Source: UBA6055 sp965214085
GTDB lineage: Bacteria > Chloroflexota > Anaerolineae > Aggregatilineales > Phototrophicaceae
DNA: 64,000 nt
Reading direction: 5' to 3'
Assembly: GCA_965214085.1 (NCBI GenBank)
Contig: OZ243937.1
Span: 1,426,001 to 1,490,000 of the forward strand
The notes under the pieces are model-generated. The model saw only the letters and a list, made by a program, of their open reading frames with translations. It did no database searches and was not told the origin of the DNA. Numbering within the stretch: position 1 is the first letter of the stretch; every line of letters starts with the position of its first letter. Shown here piece by piece: positions 50,195 to 58,731 of the stretch. Made by a program: the position numbers and the translations under genes.

Positions 50195-51574
50195 TTGGAC
50201 GAATCGATGACGCATAGCCCCGAAGATGCGGACAGCCACCCCTTTTTGACGCGGCGCAACCGCACCATTCTGTATCTGTCGCTGCCGATCCTGCTGTCTT
50301 TGATCGCGGAACCGGTGACTGGACTGGTCGATACTGGCTTCGTGGCGCGTTTGGGCGCAGTGCCTCTGGCTGCCTTGGGCGTCGGCACAAGCGCGCTAAG
50401 CTCGGTATTTTGGATCTTCGGATTCCTCGGCATCGCCACGCAGACGGATGTCGCGCAGTTGTACGGCCGCGGTCAAGTAGCCGCCGCCGGACGCGCGCTA
50501 AGCCTGGCATTGGCCGTCGGCATCGCCTTCAGCTTGCTCTTGAGCGCCTTGCTGATTCCGGGCGCTGCTATCGTTTCGCGGGCGCTGGGGGCGGAGGGGG
50601 AGGTGCTGGCGCTTGCTGCGCAGTATATTCAGCTTCGGCTTTTGGGCGCGCCGGCCGTGTTGGTCGTCATCGTAGGCTTTGGCGCGCTGCGCGGCCTGCA
50701 AGACATGAAGACGCCGCTCAAGATCGCGCTGGTCATCAATCTGGCCAATATCGGCCTAGACTACGCTTTGATCTTCGGCTGGTCCGCATTGCCGGCGCTG
50801 GGCGTGGCCGGGGCGGCTTTGGCGAGCTCGCTGAGCCAGTGGCTGGGCGCTGTATGGATGCTGTGGGAGGTCCATCGCCGACTGGGATTGAGCCGCGACA
50901 TCAGCTGGCGGGATAGTTTCCGCTTGCTGCGTGTGAGCCGGGATCTCTTAGTCCGCAGCGGCTCGCTGACGCTCTTCCTATTGGTCGCCACGCGCGTCGC
51001 GACGCAGATGGGCCCGGAGGCCGGCGCGGCGCACCAAGTGATACGGCAAGTCTGGTTCTTCACCGCGCTCTTCGTCGAAGCCTTCGCCACCACCGCGCAG
51101 AGCCTGGTCGGTTACTTCTACGGTTCCGGCAGCCTCGGGCACGCCAGGCAAGTTGCTTTTTCGACCATGCGCTGGAGCCTGGCCGCGGGCTTGGCGCTGA
51201 TGCTCGCCATGTTGATCGCGACCCCAATCGTAAGCGAGGCTTTTGTGCCGCCTGACGCCGTATTTCTTTTTACGCTGCCCTGGATCATCGCATCGGTTTC
51301 ACAGCCGCTCAATGCGCTGGCATTCATCACTGACGGGATTCACTGGGGCACCAGCGATTATAGCTACCTGCGCAATGCCATGCTGCTGGCGACTGTCGCC
51401 GGGCTCATTGGCCTTCAGGTAATACCAACGGAAAGCGCGGACTCGTTCGGCGCCATCTGGCTGGTGACGGTTGGTTGGATCGGAATTCGCGCTTTCTGGG
51501 GCCTGTTGCGCGTCTATCCCGGCATTGGAGCCAGCCCCTTCCGGACGCGTATCGGCATGCAAAGAACGTCATAA
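50195..51574 (+). CDS. MATE-family efflux transporter (DinF-like)
   Basis: A 459-residue integral membrane exporter with twelve expected helices in two similar halves. LSLPILLSLIAEPVTGLVDT at the start is characteristic of the DinF/NorM group. These antiporters use Na+ or H+ gradients to expel cationic drugs or metabolites. The start is TTG at 50195 or ATG at 50207. It follows fmt by 31 bp on the same strand. Confidence 0.9.
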   Translation: MDESMTHSPEDADSHPFLTRRNRTILYLSLPILLSLIAEPVTGLVDTGFVARLGAVPLAALGVGTSALSSVFWIFGFLGIATQTDVAQLYGRGQVAAAGRALSLALAVGIAFSLLLSALLIPGAAIVSRALGAEGEVLALAAQYIQLRLLGAPAVLVVIVGFGALRGLQDMKTPLKIALVINLANIGLDYALIFGWSALPALGVAGAALASSLSQWLGAVWMLWEVHRRLGLSRDISWRDSFRLLRVSRDLLVRSGSLTLFLLVATRVATQMGPEAGAAHQVIRQVWFFTALFVEAFATTAQSLVGYFYGSGSLGHARQVAFSTMRWSLAAGLALMLAMLIATPIVSEAFVPPDAVFLFTLPWIIASVSQPLNALAFITDGIHWGTSDYSYLRNAMLLATVAGLIGLQVIPTESADSFGAIWLVTVGWIGIRAFWGLLRVYPGIGASPFRTRIGMQRTS

Positions 51575-51692
51575 GCGCAGTTACGAATCTCGCGACAAAG
51601 GTTGTTTTCGCGCGTATACCTTATAGCGGGTGAGATTGCTCGTCGAGAGCCCGCTGGCAACGGCAGCGTTTGAATTGGGAGAAGACAAAGCT

Positions 51693-51941
51693 ATGAAAAT
51701 TGACGTGCGCAAGCGGCTATATCGTTCACGCGAAAATCGAAGCCTGGCCGGCGTCTGCGCTGGCGTCGCGGATTATCTGGGCGTGGACGCTACGCTGGTG
51801 CGGATTGCCTGGGTAATGATTGCCATGGCTGGCGGACCTGGCGTATTGCTCTACATCATCATGGCCGCCATCGTGCCGGAAGAGCCGGAGTTCGTCCAGG
51901 CGACGGCGGAGAAAGCCAAGCGCGGCGACCTCGACGCCTAG
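51693..51941 (+). CDS. PspC-domain membrane protein
   Basis: A small protein of 82 residues with one PspC domain: RLYRSRENRSLAGVCAGVADYLG, then VDATLVRIAWVMIAMAGGPGVLLYIIMAAIVPEEP, which supplies a membrane helix. PspC proteins respond to envelope stress. The ATG at 51693 is used because MKIDVRKRLYRS starts the domain and GGGAGA precedes it. The upstream 118 bp contain no clear promoter. Confidence 0.88.
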   Translation: MKIDVRKRLYRSRENRSLAGVCAGVADYLGVDATLVRIAWVMIAMAGGPGVLLYIIMAAIVPEEPEFVQATAEKAKRGDLDA

Positions 51942-52029
51942 TCTGGCGCCAGTCGCTTGCGCTCAGGCCAATTATAGAGGATCTTTTGTTACAGCTTGTC
52001 CTCGTCAAGATCCACCTGCCGTTCATGTA

Positions 52030-53016
52030 TCAGAGCAGGTCGCTGATGGCCTCGCGCTCTTGTAATAGTTCCGCTTCCGTAGCGCGGATTTTGCCCAGCG
52101 CGTAATCACTCAGCGATAGCCCGCTGACGATTTCCAGCGACCCGTCGCCTTTGCGCCTTAACGGGAAGGAATAGATCAGGCCGCTTTTAACCCCGTATGG
52201 ATTCCCCTCGCTGGGGATGCCGGCGCTAAACCAGTCGCCCGGCGGCGTCGGGTTGATCAAGCTGCGGATGCTATCAAGAGCGGCGTTGGCCGCGCTGGCC
52301 GCGGAGCTCTTGCCGCGAGCGTTGATGACAGCAGCGCCGCGTTTCTGCACCGTAGTCATAAACTCGCCTTCAAGCCACTCGCGGTCACCGATGACCGCCT
52401 CGGCGGTTTCACCCTTGACGAGCGCGTGTTCGAAACTGGGGAATTGCGTCGCGCTGTGATTGCCCCAGATCGCCACATTGCTCACCTCGCCGACAGGTAC
52501 GCCGGCTTTCTGCGCTAACTGAGAGGCGGCGCGGTTCTCGTCCAGGCGCGTCATCGCGTACCAGCGATCAGCCGGGATATCAGGCGCGTTGGCTTTGGCG
52601 ACCAGGCAATTGGAGTTGCAGGGATTGGCCACCACCAGCACGCGAATATCCGCAGCGGCGTAGTCGTTAATAGCTTTGCCTTGCGCTACAAAGATGGGCC
52701 CGTTGGCGGCGATGAGGTCGCTGCGCTCCATGCCGGGTCCACGCGGCCTGCCGCCGACGAGGATAGCCCAATTCGCGTCCTTGAAGGCAACCGCGGGATC
52801 ATCGGATATTATGATGTCCTGCAATAGCGGTTGGGCGCAGTCCTGCAATTCCATTACCACGCCGCGCAAGGCGTCCATCGCCGGCGGGATCTCGAGGATC
52901 TGCAATATCACCGGCTGCCGCGGACCGAATACTTCACCGTTGCCAAGGCGAAAGAGCAAATTGTAGGCGATCTGGCCGGCGCCGCCGGTTACCGCAATAC
53001 GAATCGGTGCTGTCAT
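52030..53016 (-). CDS. mdh: Malate dehydrogenase (NAD-dependent)
   Basis: Interconverts malate and oxaloacetate in the TCA cycle. 328 residues from ATG 53016, preceded by GAGGA. The dinucleotide motif is VTGGAGQIAYNLLFRL, the substrate residues are in GRPRGPGMERSDL and MTRLDENRA, and catalytic His is in IWGNHSATQFP. The sequence is of the long cytosolic-type group rather than the LDH-like group common in many Chloroflexota. Confidence 0.95.
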   Translation of the reverse strand: MTAPIRIAVTGGAGQIAYNLLFRLGNGEVFGPRQPVILQILEIPPAMDALRGVVMELQDCAQPLLQDIIISDDPAVAFKDANWAILVGGRPRGPGMERSDLIAANGPIFVAQGKAINDYAAADIRVLVVANPCNSNCLVAKANAPDIPADRWYAMTRLDENRAASQLAQKAGVPVGEVSNVAIWGNHSATQFPSFEHALVKGETAEAVIGDREWLEGEFMTTVQKRGAAVINARGKSSAASAANAALDSIRSLINPTPPGDWFSAGIPSEGNPYGVKSGLIYSFPLRRKGDGSLEIVSGLSLSDYALGKIRATEAELLQEREAISDLL

Positions 53017-53085
53017 TATTCTCTGTCCTCTTCGAAATTTACTTTGTGGCAAAAGCGCGGCGATTGTACTGGAAATGTCTGCGAT

Positions 53086-53709
53086 TTACAGTGACGATCC
53101 TTGTGTCTTTGCAAGATGCGGTGTTTCGGCAAACGACTGTATCCGCCAGATGTCCTGGTAGCGCGCTAACGTGGTGATCGATGTATTCAGCACTGGCTTG
53201 GCGGGCAAGAAGGCGAACATGCTGGCGAGGAAAATCATCATGGCCGAGCTATGCCCGACGATCGCCACCGTCCTGCTGCCGTCATTAGCGCTGCTGATTT
53301 CGTCCCAGGCCGCTTGCATGCGCAGCTGCACATCCAGGCGGGATTCGCCGCCCGGAACACGAAAGCGCCGATAGCCCGACTCCCACTTCTCGTAGGCGAC
53401 CGGGTAGAGCTGCGCCACTTCCGCGAAGGTGTGTCCTTCGAAATCGCCAAAGGCGATCTCAGCCAGGCCTTCGTCTTCGTGTACGGGCATGCCCAATTGG
53501 TCGCCAATAATCATAGCGGTTTCTTTAGCGCGCGTTCGCGGGCTGGAATAAATCGCGTCGATGGGCCGGCTGCGCAGATATTGCGCCAGCAAAAGCGACT
53601 GTCGCCTGCCGCAGTCGTTGAGGGGCACGGGCAGCGCGCCTTGCAGCCGCCGCTCAGTGTTGAAGGCGGTTTGTCCGTGACGAATGATATGTACTTTCTC
53701 AACGCTCAT
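53086..53709 (-). CDS. Histidine phosphatase family protein (phosphoglycerate mutase-like)
   Basis: A 207-residue protein of the RHG superfamily. The phosphohistidine motif is IIRHGQTAFNTERRLQG. A second Arg is in YSSPRTRAKETA, Glu is in GLAEIAFGDFEG, and His is in VAIVGHSSAM. It could be a small-molecule phosphatase (for example of the cobC or GpmB type); the substrate is not apparent. It lies 70 bp upstream of mdh on the same strand. Confidence 0.88.
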   Translation of the reverse strand: MSVEKVHIIRHGQTAFNTERRLQGALPVPLNDCGRRQSLLLAQYLRSRPIDAIYSSPRTRAKETAMIIGDQLGMPVHEDEGLAEIAFGDFEGHTFAEVAQLYPVAYEKWESGYRRFRVPGGESRLDVQLRMQAAWDEISSANDGSRTVAIVGHSSAMMIFLASMFAFLPAKPVLNTSITTLARYQDIWRIQSFAETPHLAKTQGSSL

Positions 53710-53793
53710 CGCGCCCTCTCAGTCTTGACGAATTGTGCGGCGACAGGCAGAATCTATGATTGTGCAGTTTATCATAAAGAAGGCAGTATTCGA

Positions 53794-54075
53794 GTGACAG
53801 ACGAACGCAACGGCAATGCGCCGCAGCCAAGCAAGTTGACCTTGTACGGATTGGCTATGGTCGGCGGACTTGGCTTGACACTAATGATGCTTGGCGCAGG
53901 CATAGGCGTGATTTATGGAACGGCGCTGGATGCGGAAGCGACGCATTCTCTTGGATTGATGATCGTGGCGGGCCTGCTGCTTCTAGTGCTGGCCATCGGC
54001 TTCTGGCTGGGATGGGCGCGGCCCTTCGAGGGCTTCGACGACATCAACCTTCCGGCGGAGCCTGAACATCACTGA
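53794..54075 (+). CDS. Small two-helix membrane protein
   Basis: An unrecognised 93-residue protein starting at GTG 53794 (VTDERNGNAP). Two hydrophobic segments (about 15-38 and 54-75) are followed by WARPFEGFDDINLPAEPEHH. The open frame extends much further upstream, but that part is antisense to the phosphatase gene and implausible. It stands just before the unknown gene at 54084 and era, likely in one transcript. Confidence 0.65.
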   Translation: MTDERNGNAPQPSKLTLYGLAMVGGLGLTLMMLGAGIGVIYGTALDAEATHSLGLMIVAGLLLLVLAIGFWLGWARPFEGFDDINLPAEPEHH

Positions 54076-54083
54076 CCTCCCTG

Positions 54084-54587
54084 ATGACCAAGAAAAAGAC
54101 GCCTGGACGCGAGCCGATCTCAGAGCGAGTTTCGGCCATCGTAACGCGCATTGACGAGGGCGTCTTGCTGTCTCGCCATCGTCTTGGGTCCGGCGAAATA
54201 CTGGCGCAAGGCGATCTCACCCTCCGCTACGGAATCACTTACTTGGGCAAACCGCAGCTATCGATCGTGCCGAATCTGGTCGTGGCGGATTACGGCGAGA
54301 TGCTGGTGGGCGAGGCGATGTGGGAATTTCTCATGCAGAGCGCGCATCTTTATCCGCGCGCCGATGCCTGCGGTTTCAACCAGGTCGGCAACGAAGACAT
54401 GGTCCTGCTCAAGCAGTTGGATTTCGACCATCCATACGATGTATTCGTTTATCATAACGATAGCGATCGCAAGCCACTGGCTCGGCTCTCCGCCTTGATC
54501 GCCAGCGATCGCGCGAAATTGCCGGGGCGGCTGCTGGCTCATCTGCCCAGCTTCGACAGCTTGGTCGCCTGGCGCGCTCATGCATGA
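54084..54587 (+). CDS. Conserved-looking protein of unknown function upstream of era
   Basis: I do not recognise this soluble 167-residue protein. It begins with a basic stretch (MTKKKTPGREP). It contains ITYLGKPQLSIVPNLVVADY and FDHPYDVFVYHNDSDRKPLA and lacks membrane segments or known catalytic motifs. It overlaps era by 8 bp, so translation is probably coupled. Confidence 0.7.
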   Translation: MTKKKTPGREPISERVSAIVTRIDEGVLLSRHRLGSGEILAQGDLTLRYGITYLGKPQLSIVPNLVVADYGEMLVGEAMWEFLMQSAHLYPRADACGFNQVGNEDMVLLKQLDFDHPYDVFVYHNDSDRKPLARLSALIASDRAKLPGRLLAHLPSFDSLVAWRAHA

Positions 54588-55518
54588 GTTGGATTCGATA
54601 TTCAGCGACGATTGGGGCGACGATCATCGATCGGGCTTGGTCGCGGTGATCGGACGGCCAAACGTCGGCAAGTCCACGTTAATCAATGCATTGCTCGGGC
54701 AGAAGGTGGCGATTGCCACGCCCAAGCCGCAAACGACCCGGCAGCGACAGTTGGGCATCTATACGTCAGAAGCTGCGCAGATTCTATTCGTTGATACACC
54801 GGGCATGCACAAACCGCATACGCTGCTGGGCGACTATATGCAGAATGTAGCGCGCCATGCGCTCCGCGACGCGGATGTCGTTCTCTGGATCGTCGATGCC
54901 GCTTCCGCTCCGCGAAAAGCTGACCGTCAAATAGGAGCCGCGATAAGCCAGTTTGCGCGACATAGTCCGCTTGTATTGTGCCTGAACAAGTGCGATCTCT
55001 GCGACACGGATTACGATTACGGCGCGCATCTGGAGCTAAGCGATACGCCGCGGGTAGTGAAGACGAGCGCCACTGAACCACGCGGCCTGGCAGACTTGCT
55101 CAATTGTATACAACCTCTGCTTCCGCTTGGCCCCCGCTATTTCCCGGCCGAGCAAGTCAGCGAAGCCAATATGCGTTTCATCGCCGCTGAGATTATTCGC
55201 GAGAAGGTCATCGAGTTTACCAGCGATGAGATTCCCCATTCGGCAGCGGTGGCGATAGAGTGGTTTGAGGAGACTCCCGGCCTCAGCGCGATAGAAGCCG
55301 TCATCTATGTGGAGCGGGAATCGCAAAAGGGCATTGTGATTGGCAAGCGCGGGCGCATGATCAAACGTATTGGCGTGGCGGCGCGGGCCGAGCTGCAGCA
55401 GACTTTGGAGACCGACATACGCTTGGATACGCGCGTAAAGGTGCTCAAGAATTGGCGCAGCAACGAAGACTTCATGCGGCGCGTCGGCTATGCGCTGCCC
55501 AAGCGAAAGAAAGCCTAG
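54580..55518 (+). CDS. era: GTPase Era
   Basis: A 16S rRNA-binding GTPase needed for small-subunit maturation, 312 residues. G1 is GRPNVGKS (25-32), G3 DTPG, G4 NKCD (about 126-129). The C-terminal KH domain has IVIGKRGRMIKRIG. The first 18 residues form a short acidic extension (DSIFSDDWGDDH). The gene ends one base before the convergent ribF stop, with no terminator visible between them. Confidence 0.95.
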   Translation: MHELDSIFSDDWGDDHRSGLVAVIGRPNVGKSTLINALLGQKVAIATPKPQTTRQRQLGIYTSEAAQILFVDTPGMHKPHTLLGDYMQNVARHALRDADVVLWIVDAASAPRKADRQIGAAISQFARHSPLVLCLNKCDLCDTDYDYGAHLELSDTPRVVKTSATEPRGLADLLNCIQPLLPLGPRYFPAEQVSEANMRFIAAEIIREKVIEFTSDEIPHSAAVAIEWFEETPGLSAIEAVIYVERESQKGIVIGKRGRMIKRIGVAARAELQQTLETDIRLDTRVKVLKNWRSNEDFMRRVGYALPKRKKA

Positions 55519-56454
55519 CTAGTCGCCAATGGCATTGAGATGGCGGCGGGTCGCGGAGATATCTTTGTCGATCTGGGCTAAGAGCCCCTCCAGCCCCTCG
55601 AAGCGTCGTTCCGCCCGCAGGCGCTTTTCGAAATGCAGCGCTATTTTCTCGCCATATATGTCGCCGCTGAAATCCAGCAGATGCGCCTCAACGGTTACAT
55701 GCTCGCCGGCAAATGTTGGTCGCTGGCCGATGTTGGTCGCGGCCATGTAGCGGACATCGCCCAGAACAGCCCAGGTGGCGTAGACGCCGTTGGCGGGCGC
55801 GAGCTGCTCGTCCCAAACGGACAGATTGGCTGTAGGGATGCCAATGGCGCGTCCGCGTCCTTCACCGGCGACGACCAGTCCCTCCAACGCATAGGAACGC
55901 CCCAGCATTGCTCTGGCATTCGCGACGTCGCCGTGGCGCAGTTGCTCCCGGATGCGGGAGCTGCTGATTTGCTTGGCGCTGCCGTGGTCAGTGATTAGAT
56001 CCACGGCGTTAACCGTGAAGCCGAGACTGGAGCCCTTTGCCCGCAGATAGGGCACATCGCCCTCGCGCTGGAAGCCCAAGGCGAAGTCGGCGCCCACCCA
56101 CAATTCCTTCATGCGCAAATTGCGGACTAGCTTATCGACAAACGCGGATGCCGACAGCTGGCGGATGCTCTCGTCAAACGGCAGTGTGATTACGCTGTTG
56201 ACGCCAAGCGTCAATAGCAACTGGGCGCGCTTCTCGGGCGACGTCAGATAGTAGCGCTCGCTGGTTTTGTCCAGGACCTTGTCGGGGTGGGGGAAAAACG
56301 TCACAACGATAGCCTGCTGGCCGGCGGCGCGCGCGCATCGCACGAGATTCCTGATCAGATTTTGATGGCCGCGATGCACGCCGTCAAATACGCCGATGGC
56401 AACAAGCGAGTCTGTTTTAGGCTCAGCGTCTTCAAAATCGCGCAGGTGTCTCAT
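55519..56454 (-). CDS. ribF: Bifunctional riboflavin kinase/FAD synthetase
   Basis: Makes FMN and FAD from riboflavin. 311 residues. The FAD synthetase half has GVFDGVHRGHQNLI, and SSSRIREQLRHGDV is a later motif. The riboflavin kinase half contains GEGRGRAIGIPTANL with the kinase GxPTAN signature. It is the last gene of the nusA-infB operon, following truB by 36 bp. Confidence 0.95.
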   Translation of the reverse strand: MRHLRDFEDAEPKTDSLVAIGVFDGVHRGHQNLIRNLVRCARAAGQQAIVVTFFPHPDKVLDKTSERYYLTSPEKRAQLLLTLGVNSVITLPFDESIRQLSASAFVDKLVRNLRMKELWVGADFALGFQREGDVPYLRAKGSSLGFTVNAVDLITDHGSAKQISSSRIREQLRHGDVANARAMLGRSYALEGLVVAGEGRGRAIGIPTANLSVWDEQLAPANGVYATWAVLGDVRYMAATNIGQRPTFAGEHVTVEAHLLDFSGDIYGEKIALHFEKRLRAERRFEGLEGLLAQIDKDISATRRHLNAIGD

Positions 56455-56490
56455 TGTTCTTGGCTTTGACTTCGTCCCAGGCCGATTGTA

Positions 56491-57390
56491 TCAAGACCGC
56501 AGCGGGAATACTTTATGCGGTTTCCAAGTCTCTGCGCGCGGCACAAGTACGGCGGCAAGTTGCTGTTTTGAGTCAAAGGCGAAGACTGTCTCCGCTTGAA
56601 TGTCGCCGGGCCGCTTGATGAACCCGCCCTGTTGGACGCGCTGGATTTCCGCCTCCGCCAGGGTTACGCAGGCTTTATCGGCAAGCGCGTCTATCGGCGA
56701 GACGATATGCCTGGCCCAATCCTCGTCATCCATCACTGCGTCAAGCGCGATGCTTTGGTCAAGGTGAAAAGCGCCGCTGGCTATGCGCGTCAAACCCGAA
56801 AGGTAGGCGCCGACACCCAGGGACTCGCCCAGGTCCTTAGCCAGGGAGCGAATGTAAACGCCGGAACCGCATTGAATCTCAAGTTCGAGCACGGGCGCGT
56901 CCCAGGCAATGATGTCGATCGAAACTATCGTTACTTTGCGCTCGGCACGAGCAACCGTCTGGCCCGCCCGCGCCAGCTCGTAAAGCTTCTTGCCTTTAAC
57001 TTTTACCGCGCTGTACATCGGCGGGATCTGGCGGATTTCACCGATGAATGAGGGCAAGGCGTCCGCGATATCGGCCAGTGTGAGGCGGCTGGCGTCTCGC
57101 CTAGTTACGATATCGCCCGCCGCGTCCAATGTCGTCGTAGTCGCCCCAAAGGTGATGCGCGCGCGGTAGACTTTGCGGCTGCGCATCATATATTCGCTGA
57201 GCCTCGTGGCTGCGCCCAGGCAGATGATGAGCACGCCGTCAGCGAGCGGGTCCAGCGTCCCGGCATGGCCAACTTTTATTTTGCCGCTGCTGGGCCGGCA
57301 GCGGCGGCGTATGGCCGCAACGACATCGTGGCTGGTCAAATGCAGGGGTTTGTTCAGGTTGAGGAATCCGGCGGGGACGGGATCGCGCAA
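56491..57390 (-). CDS. truB: tRNA pseudouridine(55) synthase
   Basis: Forms pseudouridine 55 in the T-loop of tRNAs. 299 residues. The catalytic Asp47 lies in GHAGTLDPLADGVLI. GFLNLNKP opens the protein and QCGSGVYIRSLAKDLG is a conserved RNA-binding segment. It is preceded by nrnA with a 5-bp gap, as in many nusA operons. Confidence 0.96.
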   Translation of the reverse strand: MRDPVPAGFLNLNKPLHLTSHDVVAAIRRRCRPSSGKIKVGHAGTLDPLADGVLIICLGAATRLSEYMMRSRKVYRARITFGATTTTLDAAGDIVTRRDASRLTLADIADALPSFIGEIRQIPPMYSAVKVKGKKLYELARAGQTVARAERKVTIVSIDIIAWDAPVLELEIQCGSGVYIRSLAKDLGESLGVGAYLSGLTRIASGAFHLDQSIALDAVMDDEDWARHIVSPIDALADKACVTLAEAEIQRVQQGGFIKRPGDIQAETVFAFDSKQQLAAVLVPRAETWKPHKVFPLRS

Positions 57391-57395
57391 GCCAG

Positions 57396-58370
57396 CTAGC
57401 CTCCCTGGGCGATCGCTTGGCGCGCCAAGGGCAGGACAGTCGCCCGCGCTTGCTGCAGCGTGCCATCTAAGGTGCAGCCCGAGGCCAGCGTATGTCCGCC
57501 GCCGCCCAGTTGAAATGCCAGGCTGGCCACATCGTAACCGGGCTTGGCGCGAAAACCGACTTCCACCTGGTTATCGGGCAGCTCCTTAAAGACGACAGAG
57601 ACTTTGGCCTGGACCACATTGACGAGGTAGCTGACCAAACCGCCATCCGACATCGACTTCAAGCCGACCCGGTCGATATCGCACTGTCTGATTGTCGCGC
57701 AGATGAGCCCGCGCTCCAGCGTGACCGACGGCAAGACCCGTTTCCAAAGCTCGACCTCTCGATAAGGGCGGCTGTTGAGCGTGTTGGCCATGATCTGTGA
57801 CAGCGAAGCGCCGCGCTGCATCAGGTCTTGCGCAATTTCGAGGGTTCGGCTGTTGGTCGCGCTGATTCGGAAGCCCTGGGTGTCGGTTACGAGGCCCGTC
57901 AACAAGGCGATGGCGACATCAGTGGAGATGTCCCAGCCCATGTAAGCCAAAAGATCGTAAACAATTTCGACGGCGGCCACGGCACGCGGGACTATCAGAT
58001 GGATGTCGCCGTAACGGGTATTGGTGGGATGATGATCCAGATTTATAGCGCGTGCGCTATTCTCCAAGCCGTATGCGCCTGCCTTGCCAATACGGCTGAG
58101 GTCGCTGGAATCGACCGCAATCAGCAGGTCGAAAGCGCCGGTGGAGAGGGCGGGCTGGATAGATGCGCTGCCGGGAACGAAGCCTAGCGCAGCGGGAACG
58201 CCATCGTCTATTGCGGCAATGACCCTTTTGCCGCGCGCGCGCAAAGGTTGGGCTATGCCCAGCAGCGAGCCAATGGCGTCGCCATCGGGCGCAATATGCG
58301 AGACCACCAAGATAGACTGCGCGGCGTCAATGGCGTCGGCGGCGGCCTGCCATTGCGGGTTAGTCGTCAT
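57396..58370 (-). CDS. nrnA: DHH-family nanoRNase/PAP phosphatase NrnA
   Basis: A 324-residue DHH/DHHA1 phosphoesterase that degrades short oligoribonucleotides and, in characterised relatives, dephosphorylates PAP. Motifs: SHIAPDGDAIGSLLG, AVDSSDLSR, LDHHPTN, and the C-terminal GGGGHTLASG. It overlaps rbfA by 11 bp. In this genome it would also recycle PAP from the sulfotransferase at 43888 (inference). Confidence 0.9.
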   Translation of the reverse strand: MTTNPQWQAAADAIDAAQSILVVSHIAPDGDAIGSLLGIAQPLRARGKRVIAAIDDGVPAALGFVPGSASIQPALSTGAFDLLIAVDSSDLSRIGKAGAYGLENSARAINLDHHPTNTRYGDIHLIVPRAVAAVEIVYDLLAYMGWDISTDVAIALLTGLVTDTQGFRISATNSRTLEIAQDLMQRGASLSQIMANTLNSRPYREVELWKRVLPSVTLERGLICATIRQCDIDRVGLKSMSDGGLVSYLVNVVQAKVSVVFKELPDNQVEVGFRAKPGYDVASLAFQLGGGGHTLASGCTLDGTLQQARATVLPLARQAIAQGG

Positions 58371-58722
58371 CGCCGGCCTCGTCGGGGATCTCCAGGCTGG
58401 AGATAATCTGATTGATGCGGTTGGCGCTTTCCAGCGTGTGATCCCAGTGAAAGTGCAACTCAGGTGTATTGCGCAGCCGAATGCGCTTGCCGACTTCGCG
58501 CCGCAGAAATCCCTGGGCGCGGCCGAGCGCCTTCATTACCACGTCCTCCCGGCTTTCGTCGCCCATGCCGCTGACGTAGACTTTGGCGTACATCAGCTCG
58601 GGATCCAGCGACACTTCCGTTACGGTGATGTCTTGCAGGCGCGGGTCCGCTACCTCACGCAGCAGAAGATGGCTCAGAATTTGCTGAATGCGGTCGTTCA
58701 TGCGCCCTTGTTTGATAGACAT
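58360..58722 (-). CDS. rbfA: Ribosome-binding factor A
   Basis: A 120-residue KH-fold protein that helps mature the 16S rRNA 5' end. It shows NDRIQQILSHLLLREVADPRL, ITVTEVSLDPELMYAKVYVS and LRNTPELHFHWDHTLE, all characteristic. It lies between infB and nrnA. Confidence 0.95.
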   Translation of the reverse strand: MSIKQGRMNDRIQQILSHLLLREVADPRLQDITVTEVSLDPELMYAKVYVSGMGDESREDVVMKALGRAQGFLRREVGKRIRLRNTPELHFHWDHTLESANRINQIISSLEIPDEAGDDD

Positions 58723-58731
58723 GACGCCGCC

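Noticed and set aside
53251..54075. Full 274-aa plus-strand ORF
   Set aside because: The first 180 codons are antisense to the histidine phosphatase; only the part from GTG 53794 looks real.
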